This document shows, in pieces, positions 41,792 to 53,654 of a DNA stretch of 64,000 nucleotides. The translations under genes and the position numbers were made by a program. The DNA comes from Poriferisocius sp965200775 (GTDB lineage: Bacteria > Actinomycetota > Acidimicrobiia > Acidimicrobiales > Bin134). The notes under the pieces are model-generated. The model worked only from the letters and a program-made list of their open reading frames with translations, did not search any database and was not told the origin of the DNA. Each line of letters begins with the position of its first letter. The first letter of the stretch is position 1. The DNA lies in assembly GCA_965200775.1 (NCBI GenBank), contig OZ241383.1, positions 682,001-746,000 of the forward strand. The letters are read 5' to 3'.

Positions 41792-42668
41792 GGGTGGTGT
41801 GGAGGGCGGGGTGGTGGAACTCGAAGCCGGCGGAGGTCAGCACCCCAGGATCGGCCCGGGCGCTGGCGAACAGCAGCCCGTCGGCCAGCTCCCGCCCCAG
41901 CAGCAGCCGTGGCCCGAAGCGGGGGACGGTAAGGGCGGCCGGGCGGCGTAGAACCGAGGCCAGGGTTCGGGTGAACTCCCGGTTGGTGACCGGATGGGGT
42001 GAGCACAGGTTCACCGGCCCGGTGATCTCCGACTCCAGCAGGAACGCCAACGCTCGCACCTCGTCGTCCAGGGCGATCCACGGCCACCACTGCCGGCCGT
42101 TGCCCAGCGGTCCGCCTATTCCGAGCTTGAACAGGGGCAGCATCCGGGTGAGGAAGGGGGCGTTGCCGGCCACCACCAGGCCGGTGCGGGCTTGGGTCAC
42201 CCGGATGCCGTGGTCTTCGGCCCTTGTTGCGGCGGCTTCCCAGTCGGCGGTCAGCGAGGCCAGGAACCCGGATCCCTGCCCGGCATCCTCGCTCAGCACC
42301 TCGTCTCCCCGGTCGCCGTAGAAGCCGACCGCCGATCCGGCCACCAGCACCGAAGGCGGAGAGGGGGCTGCACCCATGGCCTCAACCAGGAGTTCGGTGG
42401 CGTCCACCCGGCTCTGGCGCAGCTCCCTGCGGCGGCGCTCTGACCACCGGCGGTCGCCGATGCCGGCCCCTGCCAGGTTCACCACCCCCTCGATGTCGTG
42501 GAAGGCGTTTTCGTCGATGTCGCCGGTGGCCGGGTTCCAGTAACGGACATCGTCGGCCCGGGCGGCCGGGTCGCGGGTGAGCCGGACCACATGGTGACCC
42601 TCGGCGATGAGATGGCCGGCGAGGGCTCGGCCGATCAGCCCCGATGCACCGGCGAGCGCTACCCGCAT
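41772..42668 (-). CDS. TIGR01777 family NAD(P)-binding epimerase-like protein
   Basis: 298 residues. MRVALAGASGLIGRALAGHL (Rossmann GxxGxxG), RYWNPATGDIDENAFHDIEG, VVNLAGAGIGDRRWSERRRR, VGFYGDRGDEVLSEDAG, and a C-terminal domain with FGPRLLLGRELADGLL, as in the YfcH/TIGR01777 (cell-division-inhibitor-like) group with the DUF1731 tail. Enzymatic substrate unknown. Leaderless start: TACACT 6 bases before the ATG. Its end lies in the 52-bp duplication shared with rnhA. Confidence 0.88.
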   Translation of the reverse strand: MRVALAGASGLIGRALAGHLIAEGHHVVRLTRDPAARADDVRYWNPATGDIDENAFHDIEGVVNLAGAGIGDRRWSERRRRELRQSRVDATELLVEAMGAAPSPPSVLVAGSAVGFYGDRGDEVLSEDAGQGSGFLASLTADWEAAATRAEDHGIRVTQARTGLVVAGNAPFLTRMLPLFKLGIGGPLGNGRQWWPWIALDDEVRALAFLLESEITGPVNLCSPHPVTNREFTRTLASVLRRPAALTVPRFGPRLLLGRELADGLLFASARADPGVLTSAGFEFHHPALHTTLEKILG

Positions 42669-42674
42669 AGGCCC

Positions 42675-42680
42675 AGTGTA
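42675..42680 (-). promoter_or_regulatory. -10 box of leaderless TIGR01777 gene
   Basis: TACACT on the minus strand ends 6 bases before the ATG at 42668. Confidence 0.5.
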
Positions 42681-42696
42681 GGCGGAGTTGCCGTGG

Positions 42697-42776
42697 TCGG
42701 TCTTCGGGTTTGGGGGTTTCTGCAGGGTTTGGGCGGTGAGGCGGGAGGCGGTCTTCGGGTTTGTGGGTTTCTTTAG
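42697..42776 (+). repeat. Imperfect direct repeats in the gap before lapA
   Basis: CGGTCTTCGGGTTTGGGGGT (about 42697) and a copy with one change (about 42750) are followed by related TTTCT and GGTGAGGCGGG blocks. Intergenic tandem duplication; nothing else seen in 42681-42823. Confidence 0.6.
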
Positions 42777-42823
42777 GGAGTAGCCGGGTGAGGCGGGCGG
42801 TCGCCCCAGGGGATGATCTTGGG

Positions 42824-42829
42824 TAGGGT
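42824..42829 (+). promoter_or_regulatory. -10 box of leaderless lapA-like gene
   Basis: TAGGGT ends 6 bases before the ATG at 42836. Confidence 0.5.
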
Positions 42830-42835
42830 GAGGCC

Positions 42836-43135
42836 ATGGCAGAGCCTGGCGAGAACCTTCCCTATGGGCACCGGGGAACCGAGGGTGAGCACCCCGAGTC
42901 TCCGTCGTTTCGTGAGCGGATCCGAAAGGTCAACTGGCGCATGGTGCTCGGTGTGCTGGCCGCGGTGGCGCTGCTGGTGTTCATCGCCCAAAACACAGAC
43001 GATGTTGAGGTCAACTTCCTGGGGTGGGACTGGAACCTTCCGCTGTTCTTGCTGCTGCTCATCACCATTATCTTGACTGTGGTGTGCGCACAGATCGCGG
43101 GCTGGTATTGGAGCCGCCGCCGTCGCAAGCGCTGA
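42836..43135 (+). CDS. LapA (DUF1049) domain membrane protein
   Basis: 99 residues. Hydrophilic N-terminus of about 30 residues, then two membrane helices (WRMVLGVLAAVALLVFIAQN and LPLFLLLLITIILTVVCAQI) separated by TDDVEVNFLGWDWN, ending in a basic tail WSRRRRKR. The NTD-V-V-FL pattern between the helices is the hallmark of the LapA/DUF1049 family, associated with envelope/lipopolysaccharide assembly in Gram-negatives; role in actinobacteria unknown. Followed by a tiny membrane-peptide frame at 43200. Confidence 0.8.
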   Translation: MAEPGENLPYGHRGTEGEHPESPSFRERIRKVNWRMVLGVLAAVALLVFIAQNTDDVEVNFLGWDWNLPLFLLLLITIILTVVCAQIAGWYWSRRRRKR

Positions 43136-43199
43136 GAGTTCCCGAGGCAACGGTGGATGGGGAGTTCGTTGAGGTGCCCTGGATGGGTTTGAGGCTGCG

Positions 43200-43292
43200 A
43201 TGAGCACCCGCTGGCTGATCCTGCTTTCGCTCTTGTGCGGTGTGGCGATTCTCATCGCCTTCGCGGTGCAGGCCATATTGATCTTGCGCTGA
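43200..43292 (+). CDS. Possible 30-residue single-pass membrane peptide
   Basis: ATG 43200 preceded by GAGG encodes a basic start (MSTRW) and one long hydrophobic helix (LILLSLLCGVAILIAFAVQ) ending ILILR. The composition is what a small inner-membrane protein would show and not a shadow of another gene. It lies 64 bases after lapA-like. The last codons are partly repeated at 43316-43337. Hypothetical. Confidence 0.45.
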   Translation: MSTRWLILLSLLCGVAILIAFAVQAILILR

Positions 43293-43337
43293 GTTCGACC
43301 GGGGCTGGGCTCGGATTGATCCTGCGCTGAGTTCGAC
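43278..43337 (+). repeat. 22-bp direct repeat, period 38
   Basis: 43278-43299 and 43316-43337 differ at one base. The first copy contains the stop of the small membrane-peptide frame. Lies just upstream of the lpd promoter. Confidence 0.8.
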
Positions 43338-43353
43338 TGTCTCTGGGGGTCGG

Positions 43354-43359
43354 TAAGCT
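43354..43359 (+). promoter_or_regulatory. -10 box of leaderless lpd
   Basis: TAAGCT ends 7 bases before the lpd ATG at 43367. Confidence 0.5.
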
Positions 43360-43366
43360 CTGCACC

Positions 43367-44764
43367 ATGAGCAGTAGTCATGAGGTGGTGGTGGTCGGAG
43401 GTGGGCCCGGCGGCTACGCCACTGCCCTGTATGGGGCGGCGGCGGGCCTCGACGTGGCCCTGGTGGAGAAGCAGAAGTTGGGCGGCACGTGCCTGCATGT
43501 GGGGTGCATCCCGGCCAAGGAGCTGCTGGAGACCGCCTCTGTGTATCGCACCGTGTCCCATGCCGACCGGTTCGGCATTGCCGCCGGCTCCCCGGCGGTG
43601 GACATGGGCGCAGCTCAGGCCCGCAAGCAGCAGATTGTGGATCAGCTCCACAAGGGGGTGGGGAAGCTGCTGGAGGGCCGCAAGGTGACCGTGCTGGATG
43701 GTTGGGGCAGGCTCGAGGCCGACAGGACGGTGCAGGTATCGGGCGGAGGGTCGGGGGATGTGACGGTGACCGCCGACCATTTGGTGCTGGCCACCGGGTC
43801 GGTGCCCCGGACGCTGCCCGGTTTCGAGGTGGACGGTGAGCGGGTGATGACCAGCGACGAGTTCCTGTCGATTACCGAGCTGCCGGAGCGGGCGGCGATC
43901 ATTGGCGGGGGGGCCATTGGGCTGGAGTTCGCCTCGCTGCTGGCCGATCTGGGATCGAAGGTCACGGTGCTGGAAGCGCTGCCCCAGATCTTGATGGGGG
44001 CCGACGACGATGTGGCCAAGATGCTTGCTCGAGCGCTGAAGAAGCGCAAGATCGAGGTGCGGGCCGGGGTGGCGGTTGGCGGTTGTCGTGCTACCGAAGG
44101 TGGGGTGGAGCTCGACATCGAGGGCGGCGACCCTTTGGAGGTCGATGCGGTTGTGGTGTGCGTCGGGCGCCGGCCGTTCACCGACGGTCTGGGGCTGGAT
44201 GAAGCCGGGGTGGCCACCGACGACGGGGGTTTCGTTACCGTCGATGAGTATTGCCGTACCACGACGACGGGGGTGTACGCCGTGGGCGACGTGATCCGTA
44301 CCCCGCAGTTGGCCCACGTGGCGTTCGCCGAGGCCATCCTGGTGGTGAAGCACATTCTGGGGGAGGCGCCGGCACCGGTGGACTACCTCAACGTTCCCTG
44401 GGCCATCTACTGCCATCCCGAGGTGGCCTTCGTGGGCCACACCGAGGCTTCGGCCACCGAAGCGGGGTTCGACGTTGTGACCTCTGCACATCGGTTCATG
44501 GGCAACAGCAGGGCCATGATCGTGGGAGAAACCGACGGGTTGGTGAAGGTGATCGCGGACCGGTCCGGAGACGGGACGGCGGGCCGCATTCTCGGGGTTC
44601 ACATGGTGGGGCCGTGGGTTACCGAGCAGCTCGGCCAGGGGTATCTGGCCGTGAACTGGGAGGCCACAGTGGGCGATGTCGCCCAGTTCGTCCAGCCCCA
44701 TCCAACGATGAGCGAGCTGTTCGGCGAGTCGGTGCTGGCGCTCACAGGGCGGGCTCTGCATTGA
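43367..44764 (+). CDS. lpd: Dihydrolipoyl dehydrogenase (E3)
   Basis: 465 residues. FAD-binding VVVVGGGPGGYATALYGAA, redox-active disulfide GGTCLHVGCIPAKELLETA (C-4-C), NAD-binding AAIIGGGAIGLEFASLLADL, second FAD motif GVYAVGDVIRTPQLAHVA and the C-terminal His-Glu pair in QPHPTMSEL. Reoxidises dihydrolipoamide of the 2-oxoacid dehydrogenase complexes with NAD+. First gene of a run lpd - E2 - lipB/lipA; the E1 gene aceE is on the opposite strand nearby. Confidence 0.95.
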   Translation: MSSSHEVVVVGGGPGGYATALYGAAAGLDVALVEKQKLGGTCLHVGCIPAKELLETASVYRTVSHADRFGIAAGSPAVDMGAAQARKQQIVDQLHKGVGKLLEGRKVTVLDGWGRLEADRTVQVSGGGSGDVTVTADHLVLATGSVPRTLPGFEVDGERVMTSDEFLSITELPERAAIIGGGAIGLEFASLLADLGSKVTVLEALPQILMGADDDVAKMLARALKKRKIEVRAGVAVGGCRATEGGVELDIEGGDPLEVDAVVVCVGRRPFTDGLGLDEAGVATDDGGFVTVDEYCRTTTTGVYAVGDVIRTPQLAHVAFAEAILVVKHILGEAPAPVDYLNVPWAIYCHPEVAFVGHTEASATEAGFDVVTSAHRFMGNSRAMIVGETDGLVKVIADRSGDGTAGRILGVHMVGPWVTEQLGQGYLAVNWEATVGDVAQFVQPHPTMSELFGESVLALTGRALH

Positions 44765-44800
44765 TCGAGAAGATGCCGGTTACACACTCGGGAGGACGCG

Positions 44801-46132
44801 ATGGCTGAGATAACCATGCCGCAGCTTGGAGAGACGGTGGTGGAGGGGACCATCACCCAGTGGTTCAAGCAGGTGGGCGACGAGGTGGCCGAGGACGAGC
44901 CGCTGTTTGAGGTGTCCACCGACAAGGTGGACTCGGAAGTGCCGTCGCCGATGTCGGGGGTGTTGGTGGAGGTGGTGGCCGCCGAGGGTGACACGGTAGA
45001 GGTGGGAGCGGTTATCGCCATCCTGGGCGAACCGGGAGAGGCTCCCACTGCGGCTTCGGTTCCCGAGCCTGCTGCTGTCGAGGCATCGCCGCAGCCACCC
45101 GCCGAGCCGGCTCGGGGTGATCCAGCCTCCGAAGATGGCGGCGAAATCACCTCAACCGGTAGCGAGACCACTGCTTCAGGCAGCGAGACCTCTGCTTCAA
45201 GCAGCGAGACAATAGTGCTGTCGCCGGTGGTGAGGCGGTTGATCAGCGACCACGGCCTCGACCCTTCAAAGATCACCGGCACCGGCAAGGGTCGGCGCAT
45301 CACCCGCTCCGATGTGGAAGCGGTCATCGCCGAGAACCGAGCCTCGGGCCCGTCCTCGGCGGCTCCACCGGTTGCCCCCTCGGCCCCGGCTCCTGTGGCC
45401 CTGCCCCGGTCGGCGGAGCGGGACACCGTCGTCCCCCTCAGCAACATCCGCCGCATCACCGGCGAGCACATGGTGAGGTCCAAGTCGGTCTCGCCCCACG
45501 TACTCACCGCTGTGGAAGTGGATTTCGAGGGGGTGGAGCAGGTCAGGCGGGCCCACCGGGAGGGGTTCAAAACCGAGCACGGCTTCAGCCTTACGTACCT
45601 TCCGTTCATTGCTAGGGCGGTGTGCGACGCCCTTCATTCCTACCCCCACATCAACGCTTCCGTGAGCGAGAGAGAGCTGGTGGTTCACAACTACGTGAAC
45701 CTGGCCATCGCCGTGGACCTCGACTTCCAGGGGCTGCTGGCCCCGGTGGTGGTGGACGCCGACCGCAAGAAACTGGTGCCGATCGCCGAGGAGGTGGCCG
45801 ACCTGTCGCGGCGAGCTCGGGCAAAGAAGCTGAGCGCAGACGAAATCTCGGGGGGCACCTTCACCATCACCAACCCCGGCCAGTGGGGGACGATGATGCA
45901 GTTCCCCATCATCAACCAGCCCCAGGTGGCCATCTTGTCCACCGACGGGATTCGTCGCCGCCCGGTGGTGGTGTCCACCGACGACGGTGGCGAGGCGATC
46001 GCTATCCATTCGGTGGGGGTGCTGGCTCTGGCCTGGGACCATCGGGCGTTCGACGGGGCCTACGTGGCAGCGTTTTTGGACCACGTGCGCTCCATTATCG
46101 AGACCCGTGACTGGCACGCGGAGATTCCGTGA
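44801..46132 (+). CDS. 2-oxoacid dehydrogenase E2 acyltransferase
   Basis: 443 residues. One N-terminal lipoyl domain (PQLGETVVEGTITQWF, lipoyl Lys in VSTDKVDSEVPS), an Ala/Pro/Ser-rich linker, the E1/E3-binding domain (SPVVRRLISDHGLDPSKI, GKGRRITRSDVEAVI) and the catalytic domain (RRITGEHMVRSKSVSPHV, FTITNPGQWGTMMQFPII, DHRAFDGAYVAAFL with catalytic His). A single lipoyl domain differs from the multi-lipoyl E2s of many actinobacteria. Acceptor could be acetyl or succinyl; co-location with E3 and an AceE gene favours pyruvate dehydrogenase. Confidence 0.9.
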   Translation: MAEITMPQLGETVVEGTITQWFKQVGDEVAEDEPLFEVSTDKVDSEVPSPMSGVLVEVVAAEGDTVEVGAVIAILGEPGEAPTAASVPEPAAVEASPQPPAEPARGDPASEDGGEITSTGSETTASGSETSASSSETIVLSPVVRRLISDHGLDPSKITGTGKGRRITRSDVEAVIAENRASGPSSAAPPVAPSAPAPVALPRSAERDTVVPLSNIRRITGEHMVRSKSVSPHVLTAVEVDFEGVEQVRRAHREGFKTEHGFSLTYLPFIARAVCDALHSYPHINASVSERELVVHNYVNLAIAVDLDFQGLLAPVVVDADRKKLVPIAEEVADLSRRARAKKLSADEISGGTFTITNPGQWGTMMQFPIINQPQVAILSTDGIRRRPVVVSTDDGGEAIAIHSVGVLALAWDHRAFDGAYVAAFLDHVRSIIETRDWHAEIP

Positions 46133-46199
46133 CCGGGGAGCCACGGCACTGGAGACGCTGTGATTTCCGGGCCGGTTGTGCGGCGCTGAGGGATTGGCC

Positions 46200-47867
46200 G
46201 TGACCCTCAGGATCCGATGGCTGGGGCAGGTTGCCTACCGGGACGCCCTTGCTTGCCAGAAGGCTATGTTCCAGCGCGACGGGGACCATCTTCTGCTGCT
46301 GGAGCACCCTCATGTGTTCACCCTGGGCCTGCGTGGCGACCAGGCCAACATCTTGGTGGACCCGGCCGAGGTGGGAGCCGAAGTGGTGAACGCCGACCGG
46401 GGGGGCGACGTCACCTATCACGGTCCCGGCCAGTTGGTGGGATATCCGGTGATGACCGTGCCCGGTAAGCGGGGCGGGGGCATGGCCGACACCGTGGCCT
46501 ACGTGCGCTCGGTGGAGCAGGTGGTGATCGACGCTCTGGGTGACCTTGGGGTGGCGGGATGCGGACGGTTGCCCGACTACCCCGGCGTCTGGGTTGACCC
46601 GGAAGGCGAGCGCCCCCGGAAGATTGCCGCAGTCGGGGTGCGCCTGAGCCGTACCCGTTCCATGCACGGCTTCGCCCTCAACGTGGACTGCGACCTGGAC
46701 TGGTTCGGCCGCATCGTGCCCTGCGGCATCCCCGACAAGGCGGTCACCTCGCTGGCTGCCGAGGGGCGGAGGGCCACCATGCGCGACGCGGTGGACGCGG
46801 TGGCGGCCAGGGCCGCCGGCCGCTGGGGAGCGGGGGAAGTGGAGCGGGCCGACGTGGCCTGGCGGCAGGCCGCCGAGGACCTGAGCCTGTTCAGCCGAGG
46901 ATTCGGACCCGGCGAAGTGCCGGGCCGGCCGGTCCGGTTGCGGCGCCGGATGGACGAAGCCGGCCTTGGGGAAGGCCTTGATGTGGCCGAACGCAAGCCG
47001 CCGTGGATGCGGGTGGCTCTGCGAACAGGCCCGGAGTTCCGCAGGCTCCGGTCGGTGCTGCACGGGCGGGGCCTGGTCACGGTGTGCGAGGAGGCAAGCT
47101 GCCCCAACATCTTCGAGTGCTGGAACGAGGGCACGGCCACGTTCATGATCAACGGTGACCGATGCACCCGGTCGTGCGGGTTCTGCATGGTGGATACCCG
47201 GCGGCCCGAGCCTGCAGACCTGGACGAGCCGGAACGGGTGGCTGACGCCGTGGCCGCCATGGGCCTGGACTATGCCGTGGTCACCGCAGTGGCCCGCGAC
47301 GACCTGCCCGACGGGGGCGCAACCGGCTTCGCCGCCGTGGTAGAGGCCATTCGCAGCCGCACCCCACAGGTACCGGTGGAGGTGCTCATACCCGACTGTA
47401 AGGGCGACCCCGAGGCCCTGGAGATGATCTTCGACGCCCGTCCCGACGTGTTGAACCACAACATCGAAACGGTGGCTCGGCTCCAGCGGGCGGTGCGGCC
47501 ATCGGCCGGATACGCCCGAAGCCTGGCGGTGCTGGGCCGAGCCAAGGCCGCCGGCCTCACCACCAAGTCGTCGATCATCGTCGGGATGGGGGAGACCGAC
47601 GACGAGGTAGCCCAGACCCTGGCCGACTTGGCCGCGGTGGGCACCGACATCGTGGCCATCGGACAATATCTGCGGCCCACCACCCACCATCTGCCGGTGG
47701 CCCGCTGGGTGCCGCCCGACCGGTTCGAGGAGTATCGGGAGGTGGGCCAGTCGCTTGGCATCTCCCATGTGGAGGCCGGACCGCTCACCCGCGCCTCCCA
47801 TCACGCCCAGGATGCCCATACTCAAGCCCAAGGGAGGCTCTCTGGAGCAGGGGCGCCGAGCCGGTGA
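46200..47867 (+). CDS. lipBA: LipB-LipA fusion: octanoyltransferase joined to lipoyl synthase
   Basis: 555 residues from GTG 46200; a frame start at 46176 is possible. LipB half (about 1-235): LLLEHPHVFTLG, GGDVTYHGPGQLVGYPV, KIAAVGVRLSR, RSMHGFALNVDCDL and the catalytic Cys in VPCGIPDKAVTSL. LipA half (about 265-545): auxiliary cluster CEEASCPNIFEC, radical-SAM CTRSCGFC, NHNIETVARL, KSSIIVGMGETDDEV, ending GPLTRASHHA where most LipA have RSSYHA. No stop separates them; an internal ATG at 46950 has no ribosome binding site. Together they transfer octanoyl groups to lipoyl domains and insert two sulfurs. Confidence 0.88.
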   Translation: MTLRIRWLGQVAYRDALACQKAMFQRDGDHLLLLEHPHVFTLGLRGDQANILVDPAEVGAEVVNADRGGDVTYHGPGQLVGYPVMTVPGKRGGGMADTVAYVRSVEQVVIDALGDLGVAGCGRLPDYPGVWVDPEGERPRKIAAVGVRLSRTRSMHGFALNVDCDLDWFGRIVPCGIPDKAVTSLAAEGRRATMRDAVDAVAARAAGRWGAGEVERADVAWRQAAEDLSLFSRGFGPGEVPGRPVRLRRRMDEAGLGEGLDVAERKPPWMRVALRTGPEFRRLRSVLHGRGLVTVCEEASCPNIFECWNEGTATFMINGDRCTRSCGFCMVDTRRPEPADLDEPERVADAVAAMGLDYAVVTAVARDDLPDGGATGFAAVVEAIRSRTPQVPVEVLIPDCKGDPEALEMIFDARPDVLNHNIETVARLQRAVRPSAGYARSLAVLGRAKAAGLTTKSSIIVGMGETDDEVAQTLADLAAVGTDIVAIGQYLRPTTHHLPVARWVPPDRFEEYREVGQSLGISHVEAGPLTRASHHAQDAHTQAQGRLSGAGAPSR

Positions 47868-47920
47868 GCAGTAGCTCTGTTCGCACCAAGGCCCAGTTCT
47901 TGGCCGGAGAAGTGAAAGGG

Positions 47921-47926
47921 TAGATT
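47921..47926 (+). promoter_or_regulatory. -10 box of leaderless pepQ-like gene
   Basis: TAGATT ends 7 bases before ATG 47934 and supports that start over the TTG at 47925. Confidence 0.5.
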
Positions 47927-47933
47927 GGCACTC

Positions 47934-49040
47934 ATGTTTACCCAGAGGCTGGATCGGGTTCGGACCGCCATGTCCGATCAGGGGGTTGACGTGCTGCTGC
48001 TGTCGGTGGGAGCCGACCTGCCCTATTTCTGCGGCTACGAGGCGATGCCCCTGGAGCGGCTGACCATGCTGGTAGTGCCCCGAGACGGCGACGCCCAGCT
48101 AGTCGTCCCCAGGCTGGAGGCACCGCGGGTGGTGGAACGACCCGGCGTGTTCGAGGTGGCGGCCTGGGACGAGACCGACGACCCCATCGACCTGGTTCGT
48201 TCCCTGGCCAGTCCGGCTCAGACAGCGGCCATCGGCGACCACACTTGGGCAGGGTTCCTGGTGGACCTGGTGAAGGCCATGCCGTCGGTGGAGTTCCGCC
48301 GGGCGTCGGAGCTGACCAGCCCTATCCGGCAGGTGAAAGATGCTGCCGAGGTGGAATCGCTCCGGGCTGCGGCCGCCGCCGCCGACCGGGTGGCCGCCGA
48401 CCTGCGAGCCGGGAATATCGACTTGGTGGGTCGGACCGAGGCCCAAGTGTCGGCCGAGCTGGGCCGGAGGCTGCTGGACGAAGGCCACCAGCGGGTGAAC
48501 TTCGCCATCGTGGCGGCCGGGTCGAACGCGGCCAGCCCCCACCACGAGGCGGGGGAACGGGTGATCCAGCCCGGTGAGGTGGTGCTGTGCGACTTCGGCG
48601 GGACCATGGCCGACTCCGACGGCGTGGGGTACTGCTCCGACATAACACGGTGCGTGCATCTCGGTGAGCCCCCAGCAGACCTGCTGGATGCCTACGACAT
48701 TTTGTTCGAGGCCCAGGCCGCACAGGTGGCGGCCGCGGTGGTGGGCCAGACCTGCCAGGAGGTGGACCGGGTGGGGCGGTCCATGATCGCCGACGCCGGT
48801 TACGGCGACTACTTCATCCACCGCACCGGCCACGGCATCGGTACCGAGGCTCACGAGGATCCGTACATCGTGGAGGGCAACACCCTGGCGCTTCGCCCCG
48901 GCCACGCATTCTCCATCGAGCCCGGCATCTACCTGCCGGGGCGCTGGGGGCTGCGACTGGAGGACATTGTGGTGGCCGCCACCGATGGCCCCCACAACCT
49001 CTCCACCACCGATCACCACTTGGCCGTTCTCGACGCCTGA
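47934..49040 (+). CDS. M24 family Xaa-Pro aminopeptidase/dipeptidase-like protein
   Basis: 368 residues from ATG 47934. N-terminal creatinase-like domain (MSDQGVDVLLLSVGADLPYF) and a C-terminal pita-bread domain with the metal ligands: first Asp in VLCDFGGTMADSDGVG, second Asp in CSDITRCVHLG, His in HRTGHGIGTEAHEDPYI, Glu in SIEPGIYLPGRWGLRLEDIV. Removes or splits Xaa-Pro at the N-terminus, or acts as a prolidase; exact specificity not visible. Next gene is 74 bases downstream. Confidence 0.88.
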   Translation: MFTQRLDRVRTAMSDQGVDVLLLSVGADLPYFCGYEAMPLERLTMLVVPRDGDAQLVVPRLEAPRVVERPGVFEVAAWDETDDPIDLVRSLASPAQTAAIGDHTWAGFLVDLVKAMPSVEFRRASELTSPIRQVKDAAEVESLRAAAAAADRVAADLRAGNIDLVGRTEAQVSAELGRRLLDEGHQRVNFAIVAAGSNAASPHHEAGERVIQPGEVVLCDFGGTMADSDGVGYCSDITRCVHLGEPPADLLDAYDILFEAQAAQVAAAVVGQTCQEVDRVGRSMIADAGYGDYFIHRTGHGIGTEAHEDPYIVEGNTLALRPGHAFSIEPGIYLPGRWGLRLEDIVVAATDGPHNLSTTDHHLAVLDA

Positions 49041-49114
49041 CGGGCCCCCCATCCGGTGATCAAACTCCATCTTGCTGCTGGGCGGTTCTCGACGCCCGAG
49101 AGGGTTCCAAACCG

Positions 49115-49972
49115 GTGATCGACCTCCAGCCCGCCACCGTCTTGTTGCAGCTCGCCGTCGGAGGCTTGGCGTTCACCTGGATCACCACCCGCCGTCGGGA
49201 GGTGGGGTTGGGCTACGGCTGGCTGATGCGCAGCCTCTTCGGCATCCTGGCTGCAAGCGGGGCGTGGGTCGGCTTTGCAACCGATCCGGTGCCGGTGAGG
49301 GACTGGGCCGCGGTGGCCACCGGCGCAGCCACCGCGGCGGCGCTGACGGTGTCGGTGGTGCGGCGACGGGCAGGGGTGAGCGGGCAACGGGAGCGGGTGG
49401 AGCGTCGCAGCGCCGAGGTGGCGGCCATGACCGGAATCGACCGGGACGAGCAGCGCTTCGACCAAACCCGCCCGGAGTTCCCGCCGGTGCTCGACCTGAT
49501 GGCCCCTATGGTGGGGTTGATCGGGGTGGTGGTCGGGGGATTGGAAGCCGGCGACCCGGCGGGGTTGGCCGTGGCCCGCACCGTGGTGGGGGCGTTCTTC
49601 CTTGGAGCAGCCACCGACGCCATGCTGCTGGGCCATTGGTACCTGGTGCAGCCCGGCCTGGCCCGGGGGCCTTTGCTGGAGCTGGTCCGCTGGACCGGCG
49701 TGCTGTGGCTCCCGGAGCTGGTGGTGATGCTCTGGCCCACCGGCATGGTGTCTGTGCTGAACGGCACCATCGACGACGGCTACAACGGCCTTCTGGGGTG
49801 GTTCTGGGCGGCGTGCGTGATCACCACCGTCGGATTGGTGGTGCTGGCCCGTGCCGCGCTGCGGGAGCGGTTCTACTCGGCGGTGATGGCTGCCACCGGA
49901 CTGCTGTATCTGGGCATCCTCACAGCGTTCGGCATGGACTTGGTGGCCCGGGTGCTGCTCGACACCGCATAG
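49115..49972 (+). CDS. Polytopic membrane protein of unknown function
   Basis: 285 residues with about seven hydrophobic segments: ATVLLQLAVGGLAFTWI, LFGILAASGAWVGF, AAVATGAATAAALTVSV, MVGLIGVVVGGLEAG, TVVGAFFLGAATDAML, VLWLPELVVMLWPTGM and ACVITTVGLVVLARAAL. A charged cytoplasmic loop (RRRAGVSGQRERVERRS) lies after the third. I do not recognise a family. Convergent with metH; 22 bases separate the stops. Two His/Trp-containing motifs (LLGHWYLVQP) may bind a cofactor, but this is speculation. Confidence 0.7.
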   Translation: MIDLQPATVLLQLAVGGLAFTWITTRRREVGLGYGWLMRSLFGILAASGAWVGFATDPVPVRDWAAVATGAATAAALTVSVVRRRAGVSGQRERVERRSAEVAAMTGIDRDEQRFDQTRPEFPPVLDLMAPMVGLIGVVVGGLEAGDPAGLAVARTVVGAFFLGAATDAMLLGHWYLVQPGLARGPLLELVRWTGVLWLPELVVMLWPTGMVSVLNGTIDDGYNGLLGWFWAACVITTVGLVVLARAALRERFYSAVMAATGLLYLGILTAFGMDLVARVLLDTA

Positions 49973-49993
49973 GCGGAAATCGATCCGGCCCGA

Positions 49994-53497
<3,504 letters not shown>

Positions 53498-53506
53498 TGG
53501 ATGTCG

Positions 53507-53512
53507 AGGCTA
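53507..53512 (-). promoter_or_regulatory. -10 box of metH
   Basis: TAGCCT on the minus strand lies 9 bases before the ATG at 53497, giving a very short leader. No cobalamin riboswitch is visible in the short gap. Confidence 0.45.
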
Positions 53513-53550
53513 CCCGGCATTGCCCTGTTGTTCGGAGCAGGTAAAAGGGT

Positions 53551-53641
53551 GGGTAAGATCGCTGGAGTTTGCTGGGTGGTGTTGCTGCCGGTATTGGGTC
53601 GGTGTTCGGGCTGGGTAAGATCGCTGGAGTTTGCCGGGTGG
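53551..53641 (+). repeat. Duplicated promoter segment upstream of pepA
   Basis: 53551-53579 and 53613-53641 (29 bases, one mismatch, period 62) each contain TAAGAT in GGGTAAGATCGC. The second copy lies 35 bases before the pepA start and is a good -10 candidate; the first would give an alternative, longer leader. Confidence 0.65.
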
Positions 53642-53654
53642 AAGAGGTGACCAG

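Noticed and set aside
53498..53650. Cobalamin riboswitch for metH
   Set aside because: The -10 box is only 9 bases from the start, leaving no room for a riboswitch leader.
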